Shown here piece after piece: positions 7,553 to 15,518 of a stretch of 64,000 nt of DNA (within the stretch, counting starts at the first letter, position 1; every line of letters begins with the position of its first letter). The notes beneath the pieces were generated by a model. It ran no database searches and was not told the DNA's origin. It saw only the letters and a list, made by a program, of their open reading frames with translations. The position numbers and the translations under genes are program-made. The stretch spans positions 558,001 through 622,000 of the forward strand of contig NZ_JAIOAA010000002.1 of NCBI RefSeq assembly GCF_019890675.1, in the 5' to 3' direction. The stretch comes from Micromonospora sp. PLK6-60. GTDB taxonomy: Bacteria; Actinomycetota; Actinomycetes; Mycobacteriales; Micromonosporaceae.

Positions 7553-8329
7553 ATGACGGAGCTGTTCTCGGTCGAAGGCAAGACGGTCCTGGTCACCGGC
7601 GGTTCGCGGGGGATCGGCCTGATGATCGCCCAGGGATTCGTCCGGGGCGGCGCCCGCGTGATCATCTCCTCGCGGAAGGCGGAGGTCTGCGCGGCGGTGG
7701 CCGAACAGCTCTCCGCCGAGGGGTCCTGCGAGGCGATCCCGGCCGACCTGAGCACCGACGCTGGCGCCGAGGGCCTCGCCGCGGCCGTGCGGGAGCGGGT
7801 CGACCGGCTCGACGTGCTGGTCAACAACGCCGGGGCCACCTGGGGTGCGCCGCTGGAGTCGTACCCGGAGAGCGCCTTCGACAAGTTGTGGGCGGTGAAC
7901 GTCAAGGCCGTCTTCCGGCTGACCACCGCGCTGCTGCCCGCGCTGCGCGTGGCAGCCAGCGCCGACGACCCGGCCCGAGTGATCAACATCGGCTCGATCG
8001 ACGGCCTCCGGGTGCCGTTCATGGAGGTGTACGCCTACTCGGCGACCAAGGCCGCCGTGCACATGCTCACCCGCAGCCTGGCCCACCAGCTCGCCGGCGA
8101 GCAGATCACGGTCAACGCGATCGCGCCGGGACCGTTCGAGAGCAAGATGATGGCGTTCGCGCTGGACGACCCGGCCTCCCGGGCGGCCATCGAGGGGCAG
8201 ATCCCGCTAGGCCGGATCGGCCGGCCGGAGGACATGGCGGGCACCGCGATCTTCCTGTCGTCGCGGGCCGGGGCGTACCTGACCGGGGCGGTGATCCCGG
8301 TCGACGGGGGGATCACCACCCACGGCTGA
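7553..8329 (+). CDS. Short-chain dehydrogenase/reductase (SDR)
   Basis: 258 residues of the classical SDR type. It has the cofactor loop TGGSRGIG, the NNAG motif, and the catalytic pair in YAYSATKAA (YxxxK), with IGSIDG just before carrying the catalytic serine. An Arg after the glycine loop (ISSRKAE) suggests NADP(H). The C-terminal VIPVDGGITTHG is the usual end of acetoacetyl-CoA/gluconate-type reductases. Substrate is unknown. I start at ATG 7553; an in-frame ATG two codons upstream (7547) is equally possible. A bidirectional hairpin lies downstream. Confidence 0.88.
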   Translation: MTELFSVEGKTVLVTGGSRGIGLMIAQGFVRGGARVIISSRKAEVCAAVAEQLSAEGSCEAIPADLSTDAGAEGLAAAVRERVDRLDVLVNNAGATWGAPLESYPESAFDKLWAVNVKAVFRLTTALLPALRVAASADDPARVINIGSIDGLRVPFMEVYAYSATKAAVHMLTRSLAHQLAGEQITVNAIAPGPFESKMMAFALDDPASRAAIEGQIPLGRIGRPEDMAGTAIFLSSRAGAYLTGAVIPVDGGITTHG

Positions 8330-8361
8330 GCCACTGCCCGCGTACGCGAAGGTGGGTAGCG

Positions 8362-8396
8362 GGAGCCGCGCGGGCTCGGCAGCTCCGCGCGGCTCC
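8362..8396. terminator. Bidirectional hairpin between SDR and ssgB
   Basis: GGAGCCGCGCGG (8362-8373) pairs perfectly with 8385-8396 across an 11-nt loop. A run of five T follows at 8409-8413 on the + strand. It lies between convergent genes. Confidence 0.7.
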
Positions 8397-8412
8397 GGTG
8401 GTGCGTGGTTTT

Positions 8413-8844
8413 TCAGCGACCGGCGAGCAGCCGGTTCACCGCCGTGTCGACGTCCAGGTGCTCGGCCTCGCGGCCGCGCGGGACGACGACGTAGGTCCGC
8501 CGCAGGAAGCGCACCAGCACGCTGCGCGGCACCTCGAACAGGGCGTTGCCGTCCGGGGACGACAGCGCGAGCGCGACGAAGTCGCCGCGCGGCGTGGCCC
8601 ACGGCCAGACCCGCACGTCGCCGATGCCGGCCGGCTCGTCGAGCCCGGTGACCAGCAGTTCGCGGGCGAACGACCAGCTCACCGCCTCGCCGCCGGCACT
8701 TTCGGCGTGGAACAGGACATGGACCGCATACGGGTCAGCAGGGTCGTAGCGCAGACTGGCGCGCACCGGCAAGGCCGTGGCGTCAGGTGCGACGAGCCTT
8801 AGCGACGTCTCGACCTCTACGGTCGTCGGTCGGATGACACTCAT
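8413..8844 (-). CDS. ssgB: SsgA-like sporulation/cell-division regulator, probably SsgB
   Basis: 143 residues that read as an SsgA-like protein (SALP): MSVIRPTTVEVETSLRLVAP at the start, then RYDPADPYAVHVLFH, VSWSFARELL and GDVRVWPW. SALPs are restricted to morphologically complex actinomycetes; SsgB helps place FtsZ at sporulation septa and is the member kept outside Streptomyces. That function is from the family, not from this sequence. It is a single gene with a 363-bp upstream gap, consistent with its own developmental promoter, though I could not recognise a sigma-factor consensus. Confidence 0.87.
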   Translation of the reverse strand: MSVIRPTTVEVETSLRLVAPDATALPVRASLRYDPADPYAVHVLFHAESAGGEAVSWSFARELLVTGLDEPAGIGDVRVWPWATPRGDFVALALSSPDGNALFEVPRSVLVRFLRRTYVVVPRGREAEHLDVDTAVNRLLAGR

Positions 8845-9207
8845 GGACGTTCTCCCCCCGGCACCGCTGCGGAACGCGCGTGTCCCGCTTTTCCCATACT
8901 CAGGTGCTGCTCCTGGCTACGCTCCGCCATACGCTGACTTCACCCAGTGGTGGGAAGGGGGTCGGAAGCCCTGCCAGAATGTGAAACTTCTGGTAAGATT
9001 TCCGGTTCTGCCCAGCGGGTGTTCCCGCGCGGAGTCGGGTTCCTCAGTCGTCGACTTACTCCGGTAACGTCCAGTCGTCCACGGGAGTGACGGTCCGGCG
9101 GGACACTGGCAGGCGAAATGGTGGCGAGACGCTCCATAACGGATCAGACGCCCGCCGCGAGTCCGCCGAAAGGTGGGGCTTTACCAGCCGAAAGTTGAGG
9201 GTACGAG
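8845..9207. promoter_or_regulatory. Intergenic region upstream of divergent ssgB and PGPGW genes
   Basis: No coding sequence is convincing here. An AT-rich patch at 8974-8999 contains CCAGAA/TTCTGG (8974-8979 and 8988-8993) as an 8-bp-spaced inverted repeat, followed by TAAGAT, which could be a -10 element reading rightward. The rest shows nothing I can name. Confidence 0.35.
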
Positions 9208-9831
9208 GTGCCGATGGAGCAAGGGGACCGGGACGGCCGGGCAGCGGACCCCAGCCGGGCGCGACGCGCCGCCGGCGGCGGTCCCCGACGCGTGCCCGCC
9301 AACCGCCGCGGCCCCGGCAACGGCACCCGCGGCCCGGCCGCCAACAGCCGCCGCGCGCCGGCCACCCCACGGCGCACCACCGCCCCCGTGTCACCCGCCG
9401 CGCCATCCCCGGTCGCCGTGGCCGACCCGCCGCGCGTCGGCTGGCGGCTGCGCACGCGCACCACCCTCGACCTGATCCGCGCCAACCCCACCGGCCGGAT
9501 CGCCCTCAAGATCGCCATCGCCATCGCGGGCGCCGTCGTGGTCACCATCGGCATCGTGCTCATCCCGCTGCCCGGCCCCGGCTGGCTCATCGTCATCGCC
9601 GGCCTCGCCATCTGGGCGGTCGAGTTCATCTGGGCCCGCCGGCTGCTCACCTTCACCCGGCGCAACGTGCACGCCTGGACCCGCTGGGCCACCAGCCGAT
9701 CACTCGGAGTGCGGCTCGCCCTCGGCTCCGTCGGCCTGGTCTTCGTCGCCGTGGTGGTCTGGCTGTCGCTGAAATACAGCTTCGGCATCGACGTGGTGGC
9801 CCGGGTGCTGCACTACCTCGCCACCCACTGA
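9208..9831 (+). CDS. TIGR02611/PGPGW family transmembrane protein
   Basis: 207 residues. The first 80 are a disordered Arg/Pro/Ala-rich cytoplasmic tail. Then come a hydrophobic helix, the signature PLPGPGWLIVIAGLAIWAVEF (PGPGW motif), an amphipathic basic stretch (WARRLLTFTRRNVHAW) and a last helix (SVGLVFVAVVVWLSL). It belongs to the putative transmembrane PGPGW proteins of actinobacteria; function unknown. Start is the GTG after TTGAGGG; the ATG two codons later (9214) is an alternative. A small hairpin (9842-9862) follows the stop. Confidence 0.85.
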   Translation: MPMEQGDRDGRAADPSRARRAAGGGPRRVPANRRGPGNGTRGPAANSRRAPATPRRTTAPVSPAAPSPVAVADPPRVGWRLRTRTTLDLIRANPTGRIALKIAIAIAGAVVVTIGIVLIPLPGPGWLIVIAGLAIWAVEFIWARRLLTFTRRNVHAWTRWATSRSLGVRLALGSVGLVFVAVVVWLSLKYSFGIDVVARVLHYLATH

Positions 9832-9841
9832 GTCGCGGCTC

Positions 9842-9862
9842 CGTCGGCGGTCTCGGCCGACG
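9842..9862 (+). terminator. Short hairpin after the PGPGW gene
   Basis: CGTCGGC (9842-9848) pairs with GCCGACG (9856-9862) over a 7-nt loop, 10 bp after the stop codon. There is no adjacent T tract; a run of five T comes only at 9896-9900. Confidence 0.45.
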
Positions 9863-9898
9863 TCCCGTCCTCGCTCGGCGACTCGGGGGGTCGGGTTT

Positions 9899-9926
9899 TT
9901 GGTCCGGGTGGGCGATCAGGTAGAGT
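9899..9926 (+). promoter_or_regulatory. Putative tRNA promoter
   Basis: TTGGTC (9899-9904) and TAGAGT (9921-9926) are spaced by 16 bp and end 12 bp before the tRNA 5' end, as expected for a vegetative sigma-70-type promoter of a stable RNA. Confidence 0.45.
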
Positions 9927-9938
9927 CAACGGCGCTGA

Positions 9939-10010
9939 GGGCGATTAGCTCAGCGGGAGAGCGCTTCGTTCACACCGAAGAGGTCACTGGTTCGATCCCA
10001 GTATCGCCCA
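9939..10010 (+). tRNA. tRNA-Val (anticodon CAC)
   Basis: A 72-nt cloverleaf can be folded by eye. The acceptor stem GGGCGAT/ATCGCCC has discriminator A at 10010. The D arm contains TAGCTCAGCGGGAGAGC. The anticodon stem CTTCG/CGAAG encloses loop TTCACAC, giving anticodon CAC for the valine codon GUG. The T arm contains GGTTCGATCCC. CCA is not encoded. It is followed by a strong hairpin terminator. Confidence 0.95.
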
Positions 10011-10018
10011 CGCAGGTC

Positions 10019-10052
10019 AAAGGCCACTTCCCGGTTTCGGGAGGTGGCCTTT
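10019..10052 (+). terminator. Rho-independent terminator of tRNA-Val
   Basis: AAAGGCCACTTCCCG (10019-10033) pairs with 10038-10052 around loop GTTT, with a single G-T mismatch, then a short T-rich end. It starts 9 nt after the tRNA. Confidence 0.85.
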
Positions 10053-10139
10053 CTGCTGTCGTACGGCAGCGAACCACCGGTCGGCGGGCGGTGCCGAGCA
10101 GGCGAAGGGATGTCCGCCTGCGCTGTTACTTTGCCGCTC

Positions 10140-10769
10140 GTGAATGATCAGTTGACATGGATCGACCGGATCATCGATGTGACCGGATGGCGCCACGAGC
10201 CTGCGGGCGGTGCCGGCTGGGGGCAGGTGGAGGCGGAGCTCGGCGTCGCGCTGCCGGGCGACTTCAAGGAGCTGTGCCGACGATTCGTGCCGGGCCTTTT
10301 CCTGGCGCACCTTGACTTGCTGCGGCCGACCACCGATCACGACTCGACGTCGCTGCTTGGCTGGTGGGAGTCCATGCGGCGCTCGGTGAGTGCGCCTGAC
10401 GACTCCCTGGCGGGCTTGTACGTCCCGTACGAGCTGTACGACCCCGACACAGGGTCTGGGCTGATCGAGTGGGGCCACGACTCGGCCGGCGGTGGGTACT
10501 ACTGGCTTGCGGACCGCTCCGTGGGGCCAGAGCGGTGGCCGGTGCTGGCTCGGCACGACCCTCCGAACCCGTGGCACCGGTTCGACATGTCCACGACGGA
10601 GTTCGTCTACCGGATGCTCGCGGACCCGGAGTTGGAGTCGTTCTCGATGGCCACGCCGACGTGGCGGCCGTTCTATCTGCCGCACTGGCAGCCCTTTCCC
10701 ACCACCGCTGAGGAGTGGGACGCTCTCGGCGACCCGAGCGCACCACGAGTGTGGCCCGGGCGTCCATGA
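10140..10769 (+). CDS. SMI1/KNR4 (SUKH) family protein
   Basis: 209 residues. The pattern WGQVEAELGVALPGDFKELCRRF is the SUKH signature (W..E..LG..LP.dyk.....ng). Later come aspartate-rich and aromatic stretches (LIEWGHDSAGGGYYWLAD, GPERWPVLARH, MSTTEFVYRML) typical of the family. Bacterial SUKH proteins often act as immunity proteins against polymorphic or contact-dependent toxins; no toxin gene is visible beside it. I start at GTG 10140, which gives MNDQLTWIDRII; ATG 10110 is in frame and possible. It lies just past the tRNA terminator. Confidence 0.8.
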   Translation: MNDQLTWIDRIIDVTGWRHEPAGGAGWGQVEAELGVALPGDFKELCRRFVPGLFLAHLDLLRPTTDHDSTSLLGWWESMRRSVSAPDDSLAGLYVPYELYDPDTGSGLIEWGHDSAGGGYYWLADRSVGPERWPVLARHDPPNPWHRFDMSTTEFVYRMLADPELESFSMATPTWRPFYLPHWQPFPTTAEEWDALGDPSAPRVWPGRP

Positions 10770-10967
10770 GGACGGGTTCGGGCTGCGGCCGTCCGACGAG
10801 GTGGACTCACCGGCCGGGGTCGCGGCGTGGATGGCGGGGCTGGCGAGGAGTTCGGATCCGGCGGTGCCGCTGGAGACCGCCCGGTGCGGTGCACCTACCG
10901 GTGGATCGTCGAGGAAGTCCGGGACACCGAGCGTGGCTTCGTGCGGCGATACTGGATCACGCTCTAG
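10768..10967 (+). pseudogene. GNAT acetyltransferase remnant (internal deletion plus 5-bp duplication)
   Basis: From 10768 the frame reads EDGFGLRPSDEVDSPAGVAA, continues through WMAGLARSSDPAVPLETARC, and is then broken. GGTGC is duplicated in tandem at 10883-10887 and 10888-10892. Removing one copy restores CTYRWIVEEVRDTERGFVRR followed by YWITL and a stop (10965-10967). The first part matches the early region of GNAT enzymes of the GLRLxDDVDxPxGFAAW type, and the end matches their last strand (EDVRDTELGxTRRYWI). About 90 residues holding the acetyl-CoA site are missing between them. There is no start codon in frame. The assignment rests on remembered family patterns. Confidence 0.55.
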
Positions 10968-11031
10968 TTGGCCGGGCGTTCAGCGCCCTTGGTCATCGGG
11001 CACCTTCTCCTTCTTGCGGGAATCCGGAGGC

Positions 11032-11700
11032 ATGGTGAAGCTCCTGCTCACGTCCGGCGGCGTCACGAACCCGAGCATCCACTCGGCGCTCGTGCGGCTG
11101 CTCGGCAAGCCGATCGAGGAGTGCCACGCCCTCTGCGTCCCGACCGCGCAGTGGGGTCACCCGATGTGCGGTCCGACATCGGTACGGGACTTCGTCGCCG
11201 CCGAGCCCAAGCCTGACCGGCGGTACCTGTCCGGCCTGGGCTGGGCGTCGCTCGGTGTCCTCGAACTCACCGCACTGCCCACCATCGGCGCGGAGCGCTG
11301 GGTCCCCTGGGTCCGGCAGGCCGACGTGCTCCTGGTCGACGGGGGCGACGCGACATACCTGTGCCACTGGATGCGCGAGTCCGGGCTGGCCGATCTGTTG
11401 CCTTCGCTGCCCGACAAGGTCTGGGTGGGGGTAAGCGCCGGCAGCATGGTGCTGACGCCCCGGATCGGGGACTACTTCGTCGAGTGGCCGTCCGCACCGG
11501 ACGACCGCACCCTGGGCGTCGTCGACTTCTCGATCTTCCCGCACCTGAACCTCTTCCCGACGAACACCATGGCTGACGCGCAGCGATGGGCCGCCGACAT
11601 CGGCGTCCCGGCGTACGCCATCGACGAACAGACGGCCATCACGGTCGTCGACGGCTCGGTCGAGGTGGTCTCCGAGGGGCAGTGGACGAAGTTCGGCTGA
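11032..11700 (+). CDS. pepE: Peptidase E (family S51), Ser-nucleophile dipeptidase
   Basis: 222 residues. The nucleophile elbow is WVGVSAGSMVL (GxSAGS of S51 peptidases and cyanophycinases), preceded by VLLVDGGDATYLCHWMRESG, the family's second conserved block. FPHLNLFP supplies a likely catalytic histidine, and YAIDEQTAITVVDG closes the fold. E. coli PepE cleaves Asp-Xaa dipeptides. The ATG is preceded by CCGGAGG at good spacing. It stands alone; a 7-bp hairpin lies just after the stop. Confidence 0.85.
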   Translation: MVKLLLTSGGVTNPSIHSALVRLLGKPIEECHALCVPTAQWGHPMCGPTSVRDFVAAEPKPDRRYLSGLGWASLGVLELTALPTIGAERWVPWVRQADVLLVDGGDATYLCHWMRESGLADLLPSLPDKVWVGVSAGSMVLTPRIGDYFVEWPSAPDDRTLGVVDFSIFPHLNLFPTNTMADAQRWAADIGVPAYAIDEQTAITVVDGSVEVVSEGQWTKFG

Positions 11701-11702
11701 CT

Positions 11703-11721
11703 GCCGGCACATGCTGCCGGC
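11703..11721 (+). terminator. Small hairpin after pepE
   Basis: GCCGGCA (11703-11709), loop CATGC and TGCCGGC (11715-11721) form a perfect 7-bp stem 2 bp after the stop. T tract is weak. Confidence 0.45.
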
Positions 11722-11793
11722 CACCTTGCTCAATTCATGGACAGGCATCTATTCTTTGGCGGCCCCTCGACTGCCAGTGCAGGCAATCGAATA

Positions 11794-11815
11794 GTTATCG
11801 AAGCGCTTCGACAAC
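11794..11815. promoter_or_regulatory. LacI-family operator upstream of the GH5 cellulase
   Basis: TCGAAGCGCTTCGA (11798-11811) is a perfect 14-bp palindrome, extended by GTT and AAC (11794-11796 and 11813-11815) around one mismatched pair. The central GCGC with flanking AA/TT is characteristic of LacI/GalR-type repressor sites such as those of actinobacterial sugar regulons. It lies about 36 bp before the cellulase start. Confidence 0.75.
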
Positions 11816-11851
11816 CCAGCGTGACGGTTGGCTCGAAGACGGGAGATGCTT

Positions 11852-13420
11852 GTGAAATCCACACTCAGGAAGGTTCAGCTCGCCATACTTTCCGGCGTAC
11901 TGGCGCTGGCCGGATCCGCAGCCGTGATGACGAGTTCCGCGTCGGCCGACAGCATGGCCCAGTTGAACGCCACCCAACTCGTCGCCAACATGGGAGCGGG
12001 CTGGAATCTGGGGAACGCCCTGGAGGCTAACGCCAACGGGATCCCCAGCGAGACGGCGTGGGGCAATCCGGTGGTGACGCCGGCCTTCATCGACCGGGTG
12101 AAGGCGGCGGGATTCAAGACGATCCGAATCCCGGTCTCCTACCTGGGAAACATCGGGGCCGCCCCGAACTACACGATCAACTCCGCCTGGCTGAACCGGA
12201 TCCAGGAAGTCGTCGACTACGCCTACAGCCGCGGCCTGTATGTGCTGATCAACATGCACGGCGACGGCTACAAGACCATCACCGGTTCGTGGTTGATCTG
12301 CGACTCGTCGAACCAGACGACGATCAGGGACAAGTACCAGAAGGTCTGGCAGCAGATCGCGACCAGATTCCAGAGCTACAGCGAGCGCCTCATCCTCGAA
12401 TCCATGAACGAGGAGTTCGACGGGCAGTACGGCAATCCGACCCAGCCGTGCTACTCGAACATCAACGCCTACAACCAGATCTTCGTCGACACGGTCCGCC
12501 GGACCGGCGGGAACAACACCTCGCGCTGGCTGCTCGTCCCCGGCTGGAACACCAACATCGACTACACCGTGGGCAACTACGGCTTCGTGCTGCCGACCGA
12601 CCAGTACCGGTCGTCGTCCGTCCCCGCCACCGAGCAGCGGCTCATGATCTCCGTGCACTACTACGACCCCTGGGACTTCGCCGGCGAGGAGAACGGCACC
12701 ATCACGCAGTGGGGGCCGGCCGCCACCAATCCGGCCCGGAAGTCGACCTGGGGCCAGCAGGACTTCATGGACGCGCAGCTCAAGAAGGTGCGCGACACCT
12801 TCGTCTCGCGTGGCTACCCGGTGTTCGTCGGTGAATACGGTGCGGTCGACAAGACGTCGGCCGACTCGACGAACAACAGGTACCGCGCGGACTACGCGCG
12901 CACCCTGGTGTCCACCGCCAAGAAGTACGGGGCGGCCACCGCCTACTGGGACAACGGCTACAACGGGGCGTACGGGTTCGGGCTGTTCAACCGCAGCAGC
13001 GCCACGGTCACCCAGCAGGGCATCATCGACGCCATCATGAGCGCCGTCGGCGGCACCACCCCGACGACGCCGCCGACCACCACCCCGCCGACCAGCACGA
13101 CCCCGCCGCCGTCGAACGGGCGGTCCTGTGCGGCGTCGTACGCGGTGACCGGTCAGTGGCAGGGCGGCTTCCAGGCCGAGGTGCGGGTGACCGCCGGCGG
13201 CTCGGCGATCAGCGGTTGGACGGTCACCTGGACGTTCGCGAACGGGCAGCAGGTGACGCAGGCGTGGAACGCGACGGTGACCACCAGCGGCTCGACGGTC
13301 ACCGCCCGCAACGTCGACTACAACGGTTCGATCAGTGCCGGCGGTAGCGCGACCTTCGGCTTCGTGGGGTCGTCGAGCGGCGCCAACGGCGTACCGTCGT
13401 TGTCCTGTACGGCGAGCTGA
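11852..13420 (+). CDS. Secreted GH5 endoglucanase with C-terminal CBM2
   Basis: About 522 residues. A Sec signal peptide (basic VKSTLRK, hydrophobic core, cut after ASA near residue 32) precedes a family 5 glycoside hydrolase: MGAGWNLGNALE near 50, ILESMNEEFDG with acid/base Glu about 187, VHYYDPW, and FVGEYGAVD with nucleophile Glu about 328. A Thr/Pro linker (about 390-420) leads to a CBM2 ending in a Cys, the partner of the Cys in RSCAASYAVTGQWQGGF. It should cut internal beta-1,4-glucan bonds outside the cell. GTG 11852 is best placed behind GGGAG; ATG 11846 is alternative. A LacI-type palindrome lies upstream and a hairpin downstream. Confidence 0.92.
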   Translation: MKSTLRKVQLAILSGVLALAGSAAVMTSSASADSMAQLNATQLVANMGAGWNLGNALEANANGIPSETAWGNPVVTPAFIDRVKAAGFKTIRIPVSYLGNIGAAPNYTINSAWLNRIQEVVDYAYSRGLYVLINMHGDGYKTITGSWLICDSSNQTTIRDKYQKVWQQIATRFQSYSERLILESMNEEFDGQYGNPTQPCYSNINAYNQIFVDTVRRTGGNNTSRWLLVPGWNTNIDYTVGNYGFVLPTDQYRSSSVPATEQRLMISVHYYDPWDFAGEENGTITQWGPAATNPARKSTWGQQDFMDAQLKKVRDTFVSRGYPVFVGEYGAVDKTSADSTNNRYRADYARTLVSTAKKYGAATAYWDNGYNGAYGFGLFNRSSATVTQQGIIDAIMSAVGGTTPTTPPTTTPPTSTTPPPSNGRSCAASYAVTGQWQGGFQAEVRVTAGGSAISGWTVTWTFANGQQVTQAWNATVTTSGSTVTARNVDYNGSISAGGSATFGFVGSSSGANGVPSLSCTAS

Positions 13421-13437
13421 CCAGGCCGTGAGCCGAC

Positions 13438-13464
13438 GGGCCGGGCGTCACGGACGCCCGGCCC
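13438..13464 (+). terminator. Terminator of the GH5-CBM2 gene
   Basis: GGGCCGGGCGT (13438-13448) pairs perfectly with ACGCCCGGCCC (13454-13464) over loop CACGG, 18 bp after the stop. Confidence 0.7.
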
Positions 13465-13559
13465 GCGGTCACGGCGCTGAGGCCCGCAGCGGCCGCTCGG
13501 GTACCCCGGTCGCCCACCGCCGACCTGGCCGGCCGCTGCCCACGTGCTTGGATGGTCGG

Positions 13560-13862
13560 ATGCAGCTCACCGTGACAGCCGCGCCCGATCGGGAGCGGTT
13601 CGAGGCGCGCGACGAGGCGGGCGTGGTCGCCGGGGTCCTCACCTACCAGTTGACCGGCAACGTCATCGTCTACACCCATACCGAGGTCGACCCGCGGTTC
13701 GACGGCCACGGTGTCGGGTCGGCCCTCGCCCGCGCCGCGATGGACGACGCGCGGGCCAAGGGTCGGACGGTCGTGCCGATCTGCCCGTTTCTGCGCGAGT
13801 GGCTGGTCAAGCACCCGCAGTACGAGAACATCGTGGCCCGGTCCACCCGCAAGGTGAAGTAG
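13560..13862 (+). CDS. Small GNAT-like acetyltransferase (YidJ/CG type)
   Basis: 100 residues, matching the minimal GCN5-related family (Acetyltransf_CG). It runs from the strand RFEARDEAGVVAGVLTYQLT through THTEVDPRFDGHGVGSALAR, which holds the acetyl-CoA loop, to VVPICPFLREWLVKHPQY at the end. These short proteins bind acetyl-CoA; human and bacterial homologues have no well-defined physiological acceptor. The ATG gives a normal full length. It lies 138 bp upstream of zwf on the same strand and may or may not share its transcript. Confidence 0.87.
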   Translation: MQLTVTAAPDRERFEARDEAGVVAGVLTYQLTGNVIVYTHTEVDPRFDGHGVGSALARAAMDDARAKGRTVVPICPFLREWLVKHPQYENIVARSTRKVK

Positions 13863-14000
13863 CGGACGACGCTCAAGCTCACCGACCAAGGGGGCCTCGT
13901 CGCGTGGCCCCGGACACGACCACCACCGGCGCACAATTCCTGGCCTGACCGCACAGCACCCCCCGACCCGACACCCCTGATGCCCGGAGGAACGCAGACC

Positions 14001-15494
14001 ATGGACCACGAAGCTCAGCTCGTCCAGGAGCGGAGTGCCCCGCCGGCCACGCTGGTGATCTTCGGTGCCTCCGGCGATCTGACCCGGCGCAAGCTGCTGC
14101 CCGCGGTCGAGAGCCTGGCTCGGCACGAGCGCCTCCCGGACCAGTTCGCGGTGGTCGGCGTCGCCCGCACGCCGATGACGGACGAGCAGTTCGCCGAGAG
14201 CGCCCTCGGCGGGCGCACCCTCGCCGGCCGGCGCCAGCTCCGCGGCGGCGTACGGTACGTGGCCGGCGGCTACGACGACCCGGAGACCTACAAGCGGCTC
14301 GTGGCGACCCTCGACGAGCTGGACGCGCAGCGGGGTACGTCCGGCAACCGGCTCTTCTACCTGTCGACGCCGGCGGGGGCCTTCGAGCCGGTGATCAACG
14401 GGCTGGCCGGTGTCGGGCTCAACCAGCCGCGCGAGGGCTCCTTCGCCCGCCTGGTCATCGAGAAGCCGTACGGGCGCGACCTGGCCACGGCCCGCGAGCT
14501 CGACGGCGTCGTGCACAGCGCGTTCGACGAGCACCAGGTCTTTCGCATCGATCACTACCTGGGCAAGGACACCGTCCAGAACGTGCTGGCGCTGCGCTTC
14601 GCGAACTCGATCTTCCAGCCGATCTGGGACCGCTCCTGGGTCGACCACGTGCAGATCACCGTCGCCGAGACCCTTGGCGTCGGCGCCCGCGGCGGCTTCT
14701 ACGAGGACGCCGGCGCGATGCGGGACATCGTGCAGAACCATGTGCTCCAGGTCCTCGCGCTGGCCCTGATGGAGCCGCCGGCCTCGTTCGAGTCCGAGGG
14801 CCTGCGCAACGAGAAGGTGAAGCTGCTGCAGGCGATCCGGCTCCCCACCGACCGGGACATCGCCGAGGCCGCGGTCCGTGGGCAGTACACCCGGGGCGGC
14901 ACCCGCGAGGAACTGATGGCCGGCTACCGGGAGGAGACCGGCGTCGACCCGCTGTCGCGGACCGAAACCTACGCCGCGATGCGGCTCAATGTGGATAACT
15001 GGCGGTGGGCGGGGGTGCCGTTCTACGTGCGCACCGGCAAGCGCCTGCCGGCCCGGCTCACCGAGGTGGCGTTGCAGTTCCAGCGGCCACCGCACCTGCC
15101 GATCCCAACCGACCAGCTCACCGGGCTCGATGCGGACGCGCTGATCCTGCGGATCCAGCCGAACGAGGGCATCTCGCTGCGCTTCGGTGCCAAGGTGCCG
15201 GGTCACTCCTTCCGGGTCCGCACGGCCACCATGGAGTTCTCGTACGACCAGACGTTCGCCGAGGAGTCCCCGGAGGCGTACGAGCGTCTGCTCCTGGACG
15301 CGCTGATCGGTGACGCGTCGCTCTTCATCCGCAGCGACGAGGTGCAGCAGTGCTGGCGGATCGTCGACCCGATCATCGAGAACTGGGCGAAGGACAACTC
15401 GCCGATCCCGACGTACGAGGCCGCCTCCTGGGGTCCGATCGACGCCGACCGGCTCATCGGCCGGCACGGCCGCAAGTGGCGCAACTCCGCCTGA
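14001..15494 (+). CDS. zwf: Glucose-6-phosphate 1-dehydrogenase
   Basis: 497 residues. The dinucleotide motif is FGASGDLTRRKLLPA near residue 25. The substrate and catalytic block is EKPYGRD followed by RIDHYLGKDTVQN, with the catalytic His at about 185. VQNHVLQVLAL and PFYVRTGKRL are further family signatures. It oxidises glucose-6-phosphate to 6-phosphogluconolactone with NAD(P)+ in the oxidative pentose phosphate route. I choose ATG 14001, preceded by CGGAGG; an in-frame ATG at 13980 would place that Shine-Dalgarno inside the gene. No pgl, opcA or gnd gene is adjacent, so this may be a second, stand-alone copy. Confidence 0.93.
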   Translation: MDHEAQLVQERSAPPATLVIFGASGDLTRRKLLPAVESLARHERLPDQFAVVGVARTPMTDEQFAESALGGRTLAGRRQLRGGVRYVAGGYDDPETYKRLVATLDELDAQRGTSGNRLFYLSTPAGAFEPVINGLAGVGLNQPREGSFARLVIEKPYGRDLATARELDGVVHSAFDEHQVFRIDHYLGKDTVQNVLALRFANSIFQPIWDRSWVDHVQITVAETLGVGARGGFYEDAGAMRDIVQNHVLQVLALALMEPPASFESEGLRNEKVKLLQAIRLPTDRDIAEAAVRGQYTRGGTREELMAGYREETGVDPLSRTETYAAMRLNVDNWRWAGVPFYVRTGKRLPARLTEVALQFQRPPHLPIPTDQLTGLDADALILRIQPNEGISLRFGAKVPGHSFRVRTATMEFSYDQTFAEESPEAYERLLLDALIGDASLFIRSDEVQQCWRIVDPIIENWAKDNSPIPTYEAASWGPIDADRLIGRHGRKWRNSA

Positions 15495-15518
15495 CCCTGC
15501 CGTACCGGGTCGGACCGG

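Noticed and set aside
6475..8022. 515-residue form of the AraC regulator
   Set aside because: The extra N-terminal part is antisense to the SDR gene and low-complexity; a 299-residue form is the normal family size.
9939..10010. tRNA-Val as an active attachment site
   Set aside because: I found no second copy of the tRNA 3' end and no integrase in the window, so no defined integrated element can be claimed.
13332..15467. 711-codon open frame on the minus strand across zwf and the small GNAT gene
   Set aside because: It is the antisense shadow of zwf in high-GC DNA: low-complexity Arg/Gly/Val-rich, no domain, while the + strand encodes a full, motif-complete G6PD.
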